Assembly (NCBI GenBank): GCA_944472135.2
Contig: OX235270.1
Span: forward strand, 140,631,632-140,695,631
Direction: 5' to 3'
DNA length: 64,000 bases
DNA from: Trichobilharzia regenti
Taxonomy: Eukaryota; Platyhelminthes; Trematoda; Strigeidida; Schistosomatidae
Shown piece by piece: positions 19,850 to 30,384 of the stretch. Each line of letters begins with the position of its first letter. The stretch's first letter is position 1. The notes under the pieces were generated by a model. That model was not told the origin of the DNA and did no database searches. It saw only the letters and a list, made by a program, of their open reading frames with translations. Position numbers and translations under genes: made by a program.

Positions 19850-21480
19850 CCTTTGAAGATTACCTAAGATCCGTTACGTCCAATTGTATCAGCGTGTCAC
19901 TCTCCCACACATAAACTGACAAAATGGTTAATTGACGTTTTAAGCCCAATATGAAATGAATTATGTCAGTTCTCTTTGAAAGATACATTAAAAACTGGTT
20001 GACTGTCTTAAGCATATAAACATAAAAGATATGAAAATGTACTCTTTTGATGTTAATTCCTTGTTTGTTAATGTACCATTGATTAAGGCTACATATCTTC
20101 TACTTGTTTTTCATTCACTCTTCCTCTAACTTATTCGAAAGACTTATTTATATTATTTGTACTGACAACGTCCATTTTCCATTTCAAGGTAAGTACTTTC
20201 GACAAGTGGATGATGTTGCTGTGAGAAGTCCATTAGGACCCCTGTTGGTGAATGTTGAAAACTTTTCCCTAGATTTAATTGCTAAAATACCTTTCTATAG
20301 CAGATATGGCGAGGACATTATTTTGATATGCGATGATCCTGATGATGCAAGTCGTCTAATGGTCTTTTCTTCTTCTTTTTTCCTTCACGTTCCCCAGTGG
20401 AACATTGGGCTTCAAGCTAGTGGCTTCAGGTTTCCGTAGCAGTGTTTATTTTATAGGAGCTAGCTTCATGCCCAACCTTTCCTCTTTACCAGTATTATTT
20501 CTGGCTTAGCGAAGTAGAGGAGTGCGTCAGTGGTCCGAGATTGAACCCCGGACCATGTGCATGGTTGGCAAGCGTCCTAACAGCTATGCCACTGACGCAC
20601 CGTCTATTGGTCAAACTCGTATAAGTCTTACAGGCGAGGAAGATAGTTTCAACTGCCTTGCACTTTTAGACATACTTCTGAGTCGGTGAAACGATGGCTC
20701 GATAAAGCGATCAACTTACAGAAAGCCTACTTAGACAGGGCAAAACTTAAATTTTCACAGTTTCTGTGCTCTACAGTATAAGACAGGCTCGGTGAAAAGC
20801 TTATTCAAGACGATTCAGCGTAGATCTTATAGAGAAAGAAAATGAAATATTGATGGGTTCTCTTCTTGAGGACAGATATCCTTTAACACTTTTTAACCGG
20901 TGTGGTGGTCAATTAGTCTTAAAACCTGCAATATATTCCTCCACCAAGAAAGATGTTTTTGTTAAATTACACACCGTGAGAAAACAAATAGTAGGATTAT
21001 AAGAGAGATTAAACTCAGTCATCCGTAGGAACTCTTATGCAGCCGGGCATGTAATCATTGAAAAAGTCAGAAGTATACTCCACAGCAAACCTCAAAAGTG
21101 CACAAGTGACTATGTCGCATCCCATACTATGAGCCAACTTACGTGTGTGTTTGTGTTTGTGTGTGTGTGTGTGGACACGCATACATAGGGAGGGGGGAGT
21201 AATCACGTTTTGTATGTGAGTGTGGGAGAGCATATTCCGAAGTGGTTGGAAAGATAAATGAACTTTTGATTATCGATAGACGCAGGTGGCAGACAGACTA
21301 CCAACTACTTAGTCTATAGCTAAACATTTAATCGATATCAACCATAAGATTGATGTCAAATCAACTTATAAGGTTATTTTTAATAACGGTCAGGGGTGTT
21401 TTATTGAGGCTATAGGCTATTGGTAAAATAAACTCCTCCCCCCCCTCCCCCACTATATGTTCAGAAACAATTTATTATTA
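19850..21480 (+). mobile_element. PLE retaining RT and GIY-YIG regions, split by a SINE-C
   Basis: Across frames: MYSFDVNSLFVNVPL at 20032-20080 (RT motif A of PLEs, SFDV.SLFTNVPL), HFPFQGKYFRQVDDVAVRSP then LGPLL at about 20180-20250 (motif B, where relatives read DGVAMGSPLGP), YGEDIILI near 20310 in the YVDDI position. After the SINE: SLLEDRYPLTLFNRC, LVLKPAIYSSTKKDVFVKLH, SVIRRNSYAAGHVIIEKVRS, CTSDYVASH and a cysteine/YIGR end near 21170-21190, then AKHLIDINHKIDVKSTYKVI. The catalytic YxDD has become YGED and the G of motif B is lost, so the RT is dead. It is the most complete RT-to-nuclease PLE in the window. Confidence 0.8.
20375..20601 (-). mobile_element. SINE-C inside the PLE
   Basis: Reverse SINE-C from tail (ccttcacgttccccagtgga) to tRNA-like head (gaaccccggaccatgtgcat, ctatgccactgacgcac). 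The direct repeat gtctaatggtc at 20354-20364 and gtctattggtc at 20602-20612 (one mismatch) marks the insertion into the PLE reading frame. Confidence 0.85.
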
Positions 21481-22185
21481 TTCTTAATCCACCTACTTTG
21501 GTAATCCTTATCTGACTAGAAAGCCAAATGTAGTGTTCATTATTCTTAAATTCCTTTTTCTCATTTTGTGTACTTTAATTGGCCTTTATGTTTTCACATA
21601 AATTGATTTGATAAATAATTGTGTGAGGGATCAGATTGTTGTTCGAAATGTATACTAAGCAAACATCACATTTTTCAGATAATCTCCATCTTCTTCTAAT
21701 AACACACTCCAAATTTATAAAGGGGATTGAGTGTTTTGAATATGAACAAGACTAAAATAAAGGGGTTTTTACAAATTAAGATGGTTCCATCATTTGTTCT
21801 GATGACTTCTCATCAGCTGCCTACGTCTAAAGAAGTGACAAGTTTATATAAAGAACGATTTCAACGTACTTGCAAATGTGACGACACGATGTCAGTTGAC
21901 AGGAGGTTTCAAACTTAATTGACAGTGATCGGTAAATTGTACTTATTTGGTTTTCATTAAGACAGAGTTCCAGTTTTAACAAAATTAACTTATGCATACA
22001 ATGGTGAATAAGTTACGTGATAAGGACAACAAGTGAGTAAGATGATGCATAACAAATAAATTGAGTGACAGTGTGGTGAGTTCAACTCAGGTCATGGAAA
22101 AAAGAGACAAGCAAATCTACACTATATCAAAGGGGGTTGAAGTTATAGCCAAAGATACGTGATCAAATGAAAGTGAGAATAACGA
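21481..22185. other. PLE 3' end and unknown sequence
   Basis: 21630-21655 has the ttgttcgaaatgt version of the PLE-end motif. The rest, including the 63-codon frame at 21727-21918, is unrecognised. Confidence 0.35.
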
Positions 22186-22189
22186 CACC

Positions 22190-22400
22190 CGGTCACCAGC
22201 ACAAAGAAAGATTGATAACTGTTTCTTTTTAAACACAAAAATCGGACTTCACGTGTTTGATAGAAATTATTTTGGGGAACTTGAGAAGAACTGAACTGTG
22301 TCGTTCATCAACAATTTCAAAGGACTTCAGGGTGTTCATCTCATCACTAGCATGGACGAGATTCCTGGCAATAGTACTATTGAAGTTGTTAGATGACTGG
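22190..22400 (-). pseudogene. PLE C-terminal fragment (reverse)
   Basis: In one minus-strand frame: STIARNLVHASDEMNTLKSF, then SSVLLKFPKIISIKHVKSDF. The second block is close to SSILLKFSEVISIKHLKPYL at 16.8 kb. It lies directly downstream of a hammerhead-like sequence on the same strand. Confidence 0.65.
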
Positions 22401-22418
22401 AGGCAGTCGGTAGAAATT

Positions 22419-22459
22419 CTTAGACCTATGTTTCGTGCTATTTGGCACTCATCAGCAAG
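22419..22459 (-). ncRNA. hammerhead ribozyme sequence (family E)
   Basis: The complement has CTGATGA, stem II GTGC / GCAC around a CAAATA loop, GAAA, and a GTC cleavage triplet. Stem I is four pairs (CTTG / TAAG, one G-U) and stem III two pairs with an ATAG loop. All usual core bases are present. It differs from the Smalpha-type core at 28.95 kb by two paired changes in stem II that keep pairing. The short stem III is usual for schistosome hammerheads. A chance resemblance is possible because the stretch is also open as PLE-like coding, but the extent of match makes a ribozyme more likely. Confidence 0.6.
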
Positions 22460-22534
22460 TCGTTACTAACTACTGTCCAATCAAACTGTCAAACTTATGT
22501 TTCCCTTTGAGGCGTAGACAAATCGATTATTATT

Positions 22535-22985
22535 ATCATTTCCTTTAATTCCTAGAGGAACATAGGGCTTCAGCTGCGCACCTCCATCGCCTTCTGTTTT
22601 CTGCCAACTTTTTCACCCCGCTACAAGTCTGCCCACATGCTTTCATCTCCTCCTCACATGACCTCCTCCAAGTCACCCTTGCATTGACAACCAACTCGTC
22701 ACTTCCCTTTCGGGTTCCACTCGAGCAGTGGCTTGTCTAGTGATGTCACTCACTTTGTGGTTTCCTCAGAGTATGGCTAGTCCATCTCCATTTCTTCCTG
22801 TCTATTTGTTTCACAATCGGTTCCTGGTTGGTTGGTTCGCTCATTGCCAGAGATCCCTGTTCCTGATCTCTTCTGGCCGGCCATCTGATCTTGAGCGAAG
22901 TATTGAGCGAAGACAGCTGTTAATGAAGGTACATTTGAAAGAAGTCACTCTCTTCACCTTTCTACTCAACATCATTTACAATAAG
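22535..22985 (-). pseudogene. RTE-B 3' end (reverse)
   Basis: Begins with the family tail in reverse (tcctttaattcctagaggaa) and reads in reverse through the KWRWIGH, WPARK and INSCLRS regions (ggttcctggttggttggttc, gatcttgagcgaagtattga). It is cut off near 22985, where unrelated sequence starts. Confidence 0.75.
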
Positions 22986-22989
22986 AATC

Positions 22990-23190
22990 AATGTATACTT
23001 CACAGCCTTCAAATCAGTTGGTTTGTGATATATTAAATTTAGGAGAAACATAACATCACTTAGTGTTGATATAATCAGTGACATTAGTGAACAGTCTTGA
23101 CTCAGACGTTTCACATAAACTTCCAAATTCCATTAATTAAGGCAGTGTTTTATTACTCTGAATTATAATATTTTTGTCATTATTATTCCC
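22990..23190. other. no gene seen
   Basis: Short AT-rich interval, nothing recognised. Confidence 0.4.
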
Positions 23191-23194
23191 TTGT

Positions 23195-24320
23195 ATTGCG
23201 AGTAGAATATGTGACTTCAGTAACATGTCTCCACTTTCTTCCATTTGCTGCTCTCCTTTTCAACTCGCTAGCCCCACAACTGACCATAATCTCTCATCTC
23301 CTCCTTGCCACACAATCTCCTCCATGTCACCCTCTCATCGACGACCCACTCGTCACCTACCATTCGGATTCCACTCGAGCTATGGCCTGGTGCGCGATGT
23401 CACCCAACGGTCTCCTCAGAGTATGCCTAATCCACCTCCATTTTCTCCTACATATTTGTTGAACGAAGGATTTTTGATTGATTTTTGTCGTTAATTATTA
23501 TTTTTGGCCAGTATGCACTCAATGCTAGGGTTCAAACTCATGACCTTCCTATTACAAGGCGAGAGAGCTCGTAGACCATTAATCCACTGGGACCCAATCC
23601 AATGCAGTAAACAGCCCATGAGTTCCAACTTCCGTCAGTTCATGATACAGCGTGACTGGCACTAGCTGATGTTATTGGTGGTGAGTATTTTTTTCTCACA
23701 CTCTCTTGACCTATTGTGTACCTATTGATTATGACTTCTCACTGGAAACCAGATTGATCAAGATCTCTATTACCTTTTCGGTTCTAGTTGACTTTGACAT
23801 CTCCATCCATTCCAACCGCCTGTGGTTGAAACGATGCTGCCCAGGAAATCGAAGAAAGTAACCTCTTCCAAATTTCTCCCCAGTGATATGGATTGTTGCT
23901 GGTTGCTATTGTTGCCGTTGGTTGGTTATCTTCATCACCTCTGTCCTCTCTGTGTTCACTTCACCTACAGTCCTGTCTTCGCTGCCTACTTCTTCTGCCA
24001 GTTTGTTAGTTTTCGTCTGTAAATCTTCGGGTTTGTGCGACATTAGACATAAATCATCTGCAAAATCCAAATATCACTAGAGTCTTCCTATCGATGATCC
24101 AGCGTATTCCTGTCTCCTCACTCCCATGCACAGTTTGATGTATAATCCAGTCCACCACAACTAGGAATATCATCGTTGATAAAAGAGGAGGCAGCCTTGT
24201 CTTACTCCTGTATTCACTTCAAAGACTCCCTAGAGTTTTCTGTTGTGGAACATCTGACATGTGGCATTATGACACAGCTGAATTACTCTTCTCATAAAGG
24301 TCAAAGTGTAGGTGGTCCAG
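23195..24320 (-). pseudogene. RTE-B RT region (reverse), split by SINE-B
   Basis: On the minus strand, from about 24320 down: a FINDDIP-like block in the palm, an ADD-region relic (complement of aaatcatctgcaaaatccaa, 24046-24065), KLAEEV, TERTEVMKITNQRQQQQPAT, and GQHRFNHRR for the YLGSI..TTGG region. After the SINE, the IGH / terminal block (complement of cacccaacggtctcctcaga) and the tail to 23200 follow. Stops and frameshifts throughout. Confidence 0.7.
23490..23770 (-). mobile_element. SINE-B within RTE-B (reverse)
   Basis: Reverse SINE-B: ggttcaaactcatgaccttc, attacaaggcgagagagctc, gtagaccattaatccactgg, then the 5' module (agcgtgactggcactagctg, tattgattatgacttctcac). The hammerhead half is lost. 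Confidence 0.7.
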
Positions 24321-24399
24321 AGGATGGATACACACTTAACACTTCTATTTTAATATACTGTTATTACTATTACTACAATCATGATTACGACTTTAAATC

Positions 24400-24600
24400 T
24401 CAAGTGGAATACAGGACTTCACCAGCACACAGCCTGAAGCCGCTTTCAACTGGCTGTCTTATTACCCACAAGCTTTCATTTTCCTCCGCACACTATCTCC
24501 TTCACGTCGTAGTCGCATCAACACCCAAGTTGTCGTTTCCCATTCGGATTCCACATGACTGCTCGCCTGACACTTGGTGAACACAACACTCATAATCATC
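24400..24600 (-). pseudogene. RTE-B terminal fragment (reverse)
   Basis: The minus-strand frame 24590-24462 reads VESEWETTTWVLMRLRREGD then SVRRKMKACG, the last residues of the RTE-B polymerase. It is 5' truncated, adjacent to the larger copy on the same strand and separated from it by a piece of unknown origin. Confidence 0.6.
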
Positions 24601-24823
24601 AAATCAACTGAGTCACAGGGCTTCCCAATTTTTCCTATATATGGGAGCATTTTCTGGCTTTCTCTCTCCGTCCATCTCCCCCTTGTTGATTGTTGCTCAT
24701 ATCTCCGGCGTAGGCTTCGCGTCATTTCGATTGCATGAGTGCGGTGTTGGATCGATAACCAAAGATTCAGTCAATTACCTCTTCCATACCATCTAACTAT
24801 AATACTTTTTGATGCTTTCACCC

Positions 24824-25040
24824 GCATCGTGGCATAGCGGTTAGGACGCCCGCGGACCACGGACATGGTCTGGGGTTCGATTCCTGGCCACCGACGCACT
24901 CCTCTACCTCACTAAGCCAGAAATGATGCTGGTAAAGAGGAAAGGTTGATCATGAGGCTGGCAACCCCATCCTGTAAAAATAAACACTGCTACGGAAACT
25001 TGAAGCCCAATGTTCCACTGGGGAACGTGAAGGAAAAAAA
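24824..25040 (+). mobile_element. SINE-C with perfect 12-bp target duplication
   Basis: atgctttcaccc at 24812-24823 and 25041-25052. Head with ggcatagcggttaggacgc (box A) and ggggttcgattcctgg (box B), body cactaagccagaaatgatgc, tail gaagcccaatgttccactgg, gaacgtgaagg plus A-run. One of the best preserved SINE-C copies. Confidence 0.9.
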
Positions 25041-25052
25041 ATGCTTTCACCC

Positions 25053-25186
25053 TATTTTGTGATCGTATTCAGGTGAATGAATTGATAATCCCCATTTCAT
25101 AATTTGGCTCTACCAATTTTTTAATTTTATTTTGTTTATTCAGTTTGCATACTTTCTCTTTATTACGTCAGTTGCTAATGTTATCA

Positions 25187-25220
<34 letters not shown>

Positions 25221-25755
25221 CATTCTGAATTGTCCCCGATATTATATCACTTGTTCCACTCACCATTCTAAATCAATTCTGTTTTGCAACGTTAAATTTT
25301 AGGCTATCAAATTTCACACAGTGGTATGTGACGTTTTTTAAAATTTTTATTCTATTTGCCTACTCACACCATAATTTCACACCCGTTCCAAGTCTTATAG
25401 TTCTTATGAATTATTCTGTATATGACATTAAATTTTATTTTTTACCATTTCACATTGAAAATATGTAAAAGTCAAACTGTGAAGCCATGTGACTAAATTT
25501 CATATGATGATTATGCGTGAGAATGATTTATGCTCGAAACTTTGTCATCCAGTTGTTAGTAGTACTGCATCTCATCACTTTGTGTGATATTTAAAATGAA
25601 CTTACCTATTATGGAATTACATTCTACCACAGGTTCTACACTTACATTACTCACTGACACTGTCCAATAATTTTTAAACAGGCTTATGAAGGATAGACAC
25701 CTTGATTACTCAAGAATTTTAAGGATATCTTAACAATGCATAAATACTGAGACGA
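25053..25755. other. no gene; AT repeats and PLE end motif
   Basis: An AAT/ATT patch lies at about 25186-25220. 25515-25545 contains gctcgaaactttgtcatcc, the PLE-end motif, and the following bases to about 25650 resemble PLE arm sequence at 30.4 and 31.1 kb. No coding. Confidence 0.4.
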
Positions 25756-25760
25756 CGACT

Positions 25761-26008
25761 ACTGTGGTGGTGGTGGTGGTGTGATACAGACAATGTATGC
25801 CAAAGGAGTTTTGTTCTCACAGTTCAGTTCGGCATTAGCAATAGAATACTACATATGTATATTTGAACATTCTATTTCGCGTCGTTTGTTGTAGACCGCA
25901 ATCACGTGTTCAGTGTTTGGTTAACGACTATAAACTGTAGATATATAAACAACAGTTTGATTAATGAAAAAGATACCTTGGCTCCCATGTCTTGCATTCT
26001 GTTGTTAC
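25761..26008 (+). repeat. solo LTR, family LTR-2
   Basis: Starts tgtggtggtggtggtggtgt, ends ctgttgttac. Contains gtttggttaacgac and gatatataaacaacag as a TATA-like run. Other copies lie at 28.4/29.8, 43.4, 44.9 and 54.7 kb. No internal retrotransposon coding is next to it, hence solo LTR. The end resembles that of LTR-1, so both are probably gypsy-type. Confidence 0.65.
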
Positions 26009-28380
26009 CCTACTGTTAGTACCCATAAAGCGATATACTGACAATCCCTTACTGAGCATAACTTCAGTTTTTCTGCATATATATGTGACTGAATGAAAAT
26101 TACTCAGAAGAATGAATGAAAAAAAAACAGGGCGGAGAGAAAAACGACTCACTGAGAGATGATTTTGCTTCTGTACTTCACCACTTGATGAATTTATCTG
26201 TCGCTATGTTTGAGTTTAAATTCCCAAACAGAAGCAATTTTTTCTTCAATAAAATCAAATGAAAACTTCATCCTGGAACAGTCATATGTGTGTGTGAATG
26301 TCTGTGGTTCTACACGTTTATAATTCCAAATTTTAATACATATACGTCCAACGTAATCCTCAGATATTCAGTAGTATGTTCATGTAGATGTATATGTATA
26401 CAGAACTCAGACAAATCGTTGACAAGTTAGTCGCACTTATGATAATTATGTATAAAAATAAAATTTATAAGTCCTCAGCTCTTTTTTCTCATGTCATTAA
26501 TAGTTTGGAAACATGTAGTATAGAGATATATATATTAGGTGATCTTTGCTAATGACAATGAAATCTGATGATTGGCATAATAATATATATATATACTTTG
26601 ACGTTTTCCCTTCAAACATATGACGTGTTCCCTGTGATTATGGGTCTGTGTGTGCACGCGTGTGTGTGTGTGTGTACGTGTCTCTCTCTATCGCATAAAA
26701 TCTAATTCATACACGGTCATGCTGCTTACAGGCAGGTAAGCGTTAAAAAAAATGGGGACAGCAGAAAAACAAACCCAAACTGTAGCGTTATAAATATCTT
26801 CTCCTCTTTGTTGTAATGTCAGTCAATTGTATGTAATTCATGCATTTTGCATTTATAAATGTACATGTATATGTATATGTCGATGTACATATATATTTAT
26901 ATAACTAGTATACGCGTGTATAAAAACAAATATATTCGAATAAGAGATAATTATGAATAATTCATGTGCATAATAGTTACCACCGTTTCTGGCTTTCCTG
27001 TTCCCAAATAAGACTGTCAATGTTAAATTTGGATTTGTCTACTCATCATCACAAGTAGTGGTAGTAGTAGGAGGAGGAGGAGGAAGAAACGGAGTAATCG
27101 TCATTATCATAACTAACGGAAATAAAAAATGCGAATATTAATATATGAACTTGTATTATATATGAATAAAATTGAGCAGATGATGGATGGACAGATGAGT
27201 GAATGAATGAATAAGTAAATAAATAAATAAATGAGTTATATTCATTTAAATATTCCTCAATGTGTGGGTGTAACTCCTGCCTATTCACCTATGATAAATA
27301 TTCACTCATTCTCTCCTATGATTATAGCCAATGCATAAATTGACACACGCCTACTCACAAGCACGCATCCCTAATGAAATATACATATGTACGTACTCAC
27401 GCACGCGCGCAAACACACAATATATATATATATTCAAGCTAATATACATATAAACAAAAGCTGATATCAAGTGAATATATACATACATACACACCCACTT
27501 GCTTACTTACTAACTTATTTCTGTTAACTTTTCATCAATGATTTTATTACACTGGCATTTTTAAACAATAGAGAGTTAGATAGTGTACTGTGTGTATACC
27601 AACCAATCTAATGATGAGACGATCTGTTTGTTAGTTGTGTTGTCGCTTCTGTCATCATCTTTAAGATATAGTCATCTCCATCATCGTCATCACCACCATC
27701 ATCACTAAAAGGGAAGACAACTCTGCTAGAGAAAATTAAATGAAGAGCTAATTAAAGTAATGTTGTGCAAATTATGATCATCATCACACTGCGTTTGTTT
27801 GTTATTCCTAAAGGTGGTGGTGATGACGTACACATTCTAAAATGATAGTGTGAGATACTGAGAGGGAGAGAGAGAGAGAGAGAAAGAGGGAGGAGAGCGG
27901 ACATTTAACATACACACACATGTATATATATGTATATAAACAGTAACCAACATAAGTTTCGTTCATCTTACAGGTGCGCACGCGCGTGTTTGTATGTGTA
28001 ATTATGCCTATATATTTTCAACCAGGTATCATGTAGGCAGGCAGACAGGCAAGCAAACAAACAAGCAAAGGAAGCAATTAACTGCACAACTAAAATTTGA
28101 ATCACACACTAGCTTTGAAAATGCAAAGTTGGTTCTGTGTGTACTCAAAGGTAAAGACAAACAATACTTAGGTAAGCTAACAACAACGTAGAGATGAATT
28201 ATGTTCAGTTAAGTACAACAACAGCAAAAATTGGGACTACATAAGCAAAACAACAACAAACACAACAGAGATATATGAGATTTAAAGTCAACCTGATTTC
28301 TCAAGTGCTTATCACATCACACAGAGAGTTTATAAGTGTTAAATTCTTAAAATCAAAGTAGCTTACGTAGTTGAATTAGT
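26009..28380. other. long AT-rich stretch without genes; microsatellites
   Basis: Only simple sequence is recognisable: (GT)n at about 26652-26672, several short (TA)n runs (26530, 26584, 26890, 27421), GGA/GTA triplets at about 27056-27090, AAAT at about 27215-27232, (GA)n at about 27861-27885. Open frames here (27049-27288, 27994-28191) are low-complexity and not credible genes. Confidence 0.6.
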
Positions 28381-28382
28381 AG

Positions 28383-28552
28383 TGTAACAGCAGAGGGCAA
28401 GAATCAGAAACAAACGTGCGTTTTCACTTAATCAAACCGCTGTATATATCCATATAGTTTATATTCTTTAACCAGTCACTGAACGTGTGACTTCGGTTAC
28501 ATAAAAGGACCTGAGAATAGAATGTTCAAATATGCATATACAGTATTCTGTT
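28383..28552 (-). repeat. LTR-2, part 1 (split by PLE)
   Basis: tgtaacagcagagggcaag start, then tttatattctttaaccagtc. It stops at the PLE and resumes at 29825. Confidence 0.7.
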
Positions 28553-28829
28553 TTTCATGTGGTTGTGTTCTCTGAGCTGGATAGTTCATTTGCATACAAA
28601 CAGTATTCAAGAGAGCAAGGACCCATTACAACACTCTCACCTTAAGGAAAATTAAAGAAAAATATCTCATGAACGTCTTTCAAAAGAATAGATATCCACG
28701 GAATTTCATCAAAAGACATCTGCACAAGAAGACAACATGTCAACCTGAGACCGAGCACTTCGGTCCAATCAATCGACGGGAAAATCAAGAATTCAATTCA
28801 ATAATTAATATGACCCGTTGCACAAGGGG

Positions 28830-29018
28830 TGGCTCTTGTGGCCCAAGTGGTCTAGTGGATAACGCTTTGGCGTTTGAAACTATGGGCACTGGGTTCGAGC
28901 CTCGGTGGGAACATCATCACTCACTGAGAAATGCAGGTACATCCAGCTGACGAGTCCCAAATAGGACGAAATGTGCATCCTGGATTCCACTGCTAGCCAC
29001 CATCCACCAATTGTATAC
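28830..29018 (+). mobile_element. SINE-A (Smalpha-like) with hammerhead
   Basis: A tRNA-like head (gtggcccaagtggtctagtg as box A, gggttcgagcctcggtggga as box B) is followed by a hammerhead and a short tail ending accaattgtata. This is the build of the schistosome Smalpha SINE-like family. Other copies: 33.37 and 59.85 kb. Confidence 0.8.
28941..28985 (+). ncRNA. hammerhead ribozyme, Smalpha type
   Basis: Stem I ATCCAG (28941-28946) pairs with CTGGAT (28980-28985). Core CTGACGA at 28947-28953. Stem II GTCC / GGAC (28954-28957, 28964-28967) with a CAAATA loop. GAA at 28968-28970. Stem III is three pairs around a two-base loop. The expected cleavage is after C28979 (triplet ATC). All invariant core positions are intact, so this copy could self-cleave in cis or, given its tiny stem III, as a dimer. 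Confidence 0.85.
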
Positions 29019-29824
29019 AAAAGACATATACCCGCAAGCCAACCTATCACACGAAGAGCCCCAAGGAAAGCAAAAAGAAAATCGCCTTACCATATATAAA
29101 GCATATCTCAGAAATCACTACAAAACTCTTCAAACCTTTAGGAATTGACGTCTCACACAAGCCAACAAAATCACTTCACCCAGCTGGCTCTATGTCAACC
29201 AAAAGACTCAACAGCGAAAGAAGATAAAACCAACATCATCTACAAAATAAATTGTAACAACTGCGAAAAACACTACATTGGCGAAAGTGGACGTCTCCTT
29301 CATCTTCGTATCCACGACCATAAGCTGGTCGTCAAAAGACATGATATCCACTCCCTCATATAGCCTCACTACATACAGACAACCAGGGACATCAATTCGA
29401 CTGGGACAACGTTCAAATATCAGACAGAGGAAACAACAAGAATGTTAGAGAATTTTTAGAAGCTTGGCATTCCAATAAATCACCAATCAATAGACACATC
29501 GAGATAGACAAAATTTACCAACCAATAAGAAAGAAACTTCACACACAAAGGGTCAAAGTTCAAGTCAAAGAAACAAACAGTTCCAAAACAAGTAACCTAG
29601 AAGGTGTGAAAACACACAAAAACAATCAATCACGTCCAAGGTCACCAGGAGAGATGATTAATAAACTTGTAGAGAAATCTAAAAGCTCACTTCAAATTAA
29701 AGTATGCGCTGAAGATGTCACCTAGTAGGGTGATGAAAGCTTCGCAAATCAACTATCCAGTTAGTTCAGAGAACACAACCACATCAGAATCATCCACCTG
29801 AACTACAAATCTTCTCTATCATGT

Positions 29825-29940
29825 AGTATTCTGTTGCTAATGCTGTATCGAACTGTGGGAATATGTGGGAATAATATTCCGTTGGCATACATTGTCTGTA
29901 TCACACCACCACCACCACCACAGTAGTACTAATAGTCGTA
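29825..29940 (-). repeat. LTR-2, part 2
   Basis: Resumes at the duplicated agtattctgtt and ends in acaccaccaccaccaccaca, like the 25.76 kb copy in reverse. Confidence 0.7.
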
Positions 29941-30379
29941 GTAGTGAAACGATGAAAGAGGGCGGCCTGTCTGAACGTTGGGCTACCTAAACTTCCGCGC
30001 CAACATATCGCATCTAAGATTATAAGTTTGCAGACAGTAGGTGTTACGAACTTCCTGGAATAATTTGAGCATCGAGTCAGATTGATTCATTATATAAATT
30101 ATTTAATTATTAATTTTATAAATATAATTTGATTTTTTATAAAAATAAAAATCCGAATAAATCTGCTGAAGAAGCTGTGGCTTACACAGCGAAACGTTCA
30201 GAAAACAGATCTTGTTTTGATTTTCTGGGATTAATTTAAATAATTTATAATATAATATTGCATCTAATTTATCGTGTTTTATTTGTCTGCACGTATCGAA
30301 GTACGGCGTAGAATAGTATTATTTACTCTGACGAATTTTTAAAAAGGCCAAGACCAGGTGATATAAGTATAAAACTTGG
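29941..30379. other. no gene; hairpin motif
   Basis: 30166-30200 contains CTGAAGA, a perfect six-pair stem (GCTGTG / CACAGC) and GAAACGTTC, resembling the ends of PLEs. Otherwise AT-rich unknown sequence. Confidence 0.4.
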
Positions 30380-30384
30380 GCACT

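Larger units (their letters stand above)
28655..29730 (+). pseudogene. PLE C-terminus, GIY-YIG type
   Basis: 28669 onward reads MNVFQKNRYPRNFIKRHL, the YP..FI region after the RT. Following the SINE, ISEITTKLFKPLGIDVSHKP is the linker, then in another frame IIYKINCNNCEKHYIGESGR with LRIHDHKLVVKRHD (Cys pair, YIGE, R, H). FDWDNVQI, REFLEAWHSNKSPINRHIEI and IYQPIRKKLH follow. This order is typical of PLE endonucleases. It is broken by frameshifts and by the SINE, and ends near 29728. Confidence 0.8.
28553..29824 (+). mobile_element. PLE inserted in LTR-2, 11-bp target duplication
   Basis: agtattctgtt occurs at 28542-28552 and 29825-29835, as expected for a duplication inside the LTR. The element starts with catgtggttgtgttctctga and ends with its near-complement (gttcagagaacacaaccacat), so short inverted ends are present. 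Between them lie a PLE C-terminus and a SINE-A. The RT is absent, so it is a strongly 5'-truncated copy. Confidence 0.85.

Noticed and set aside
27049..27288. 79-codon frame on the minus strand
   Set aside because: Encoded by triplet and AAAT-type simple repeats; low-complexity Ser/Tyr runs.
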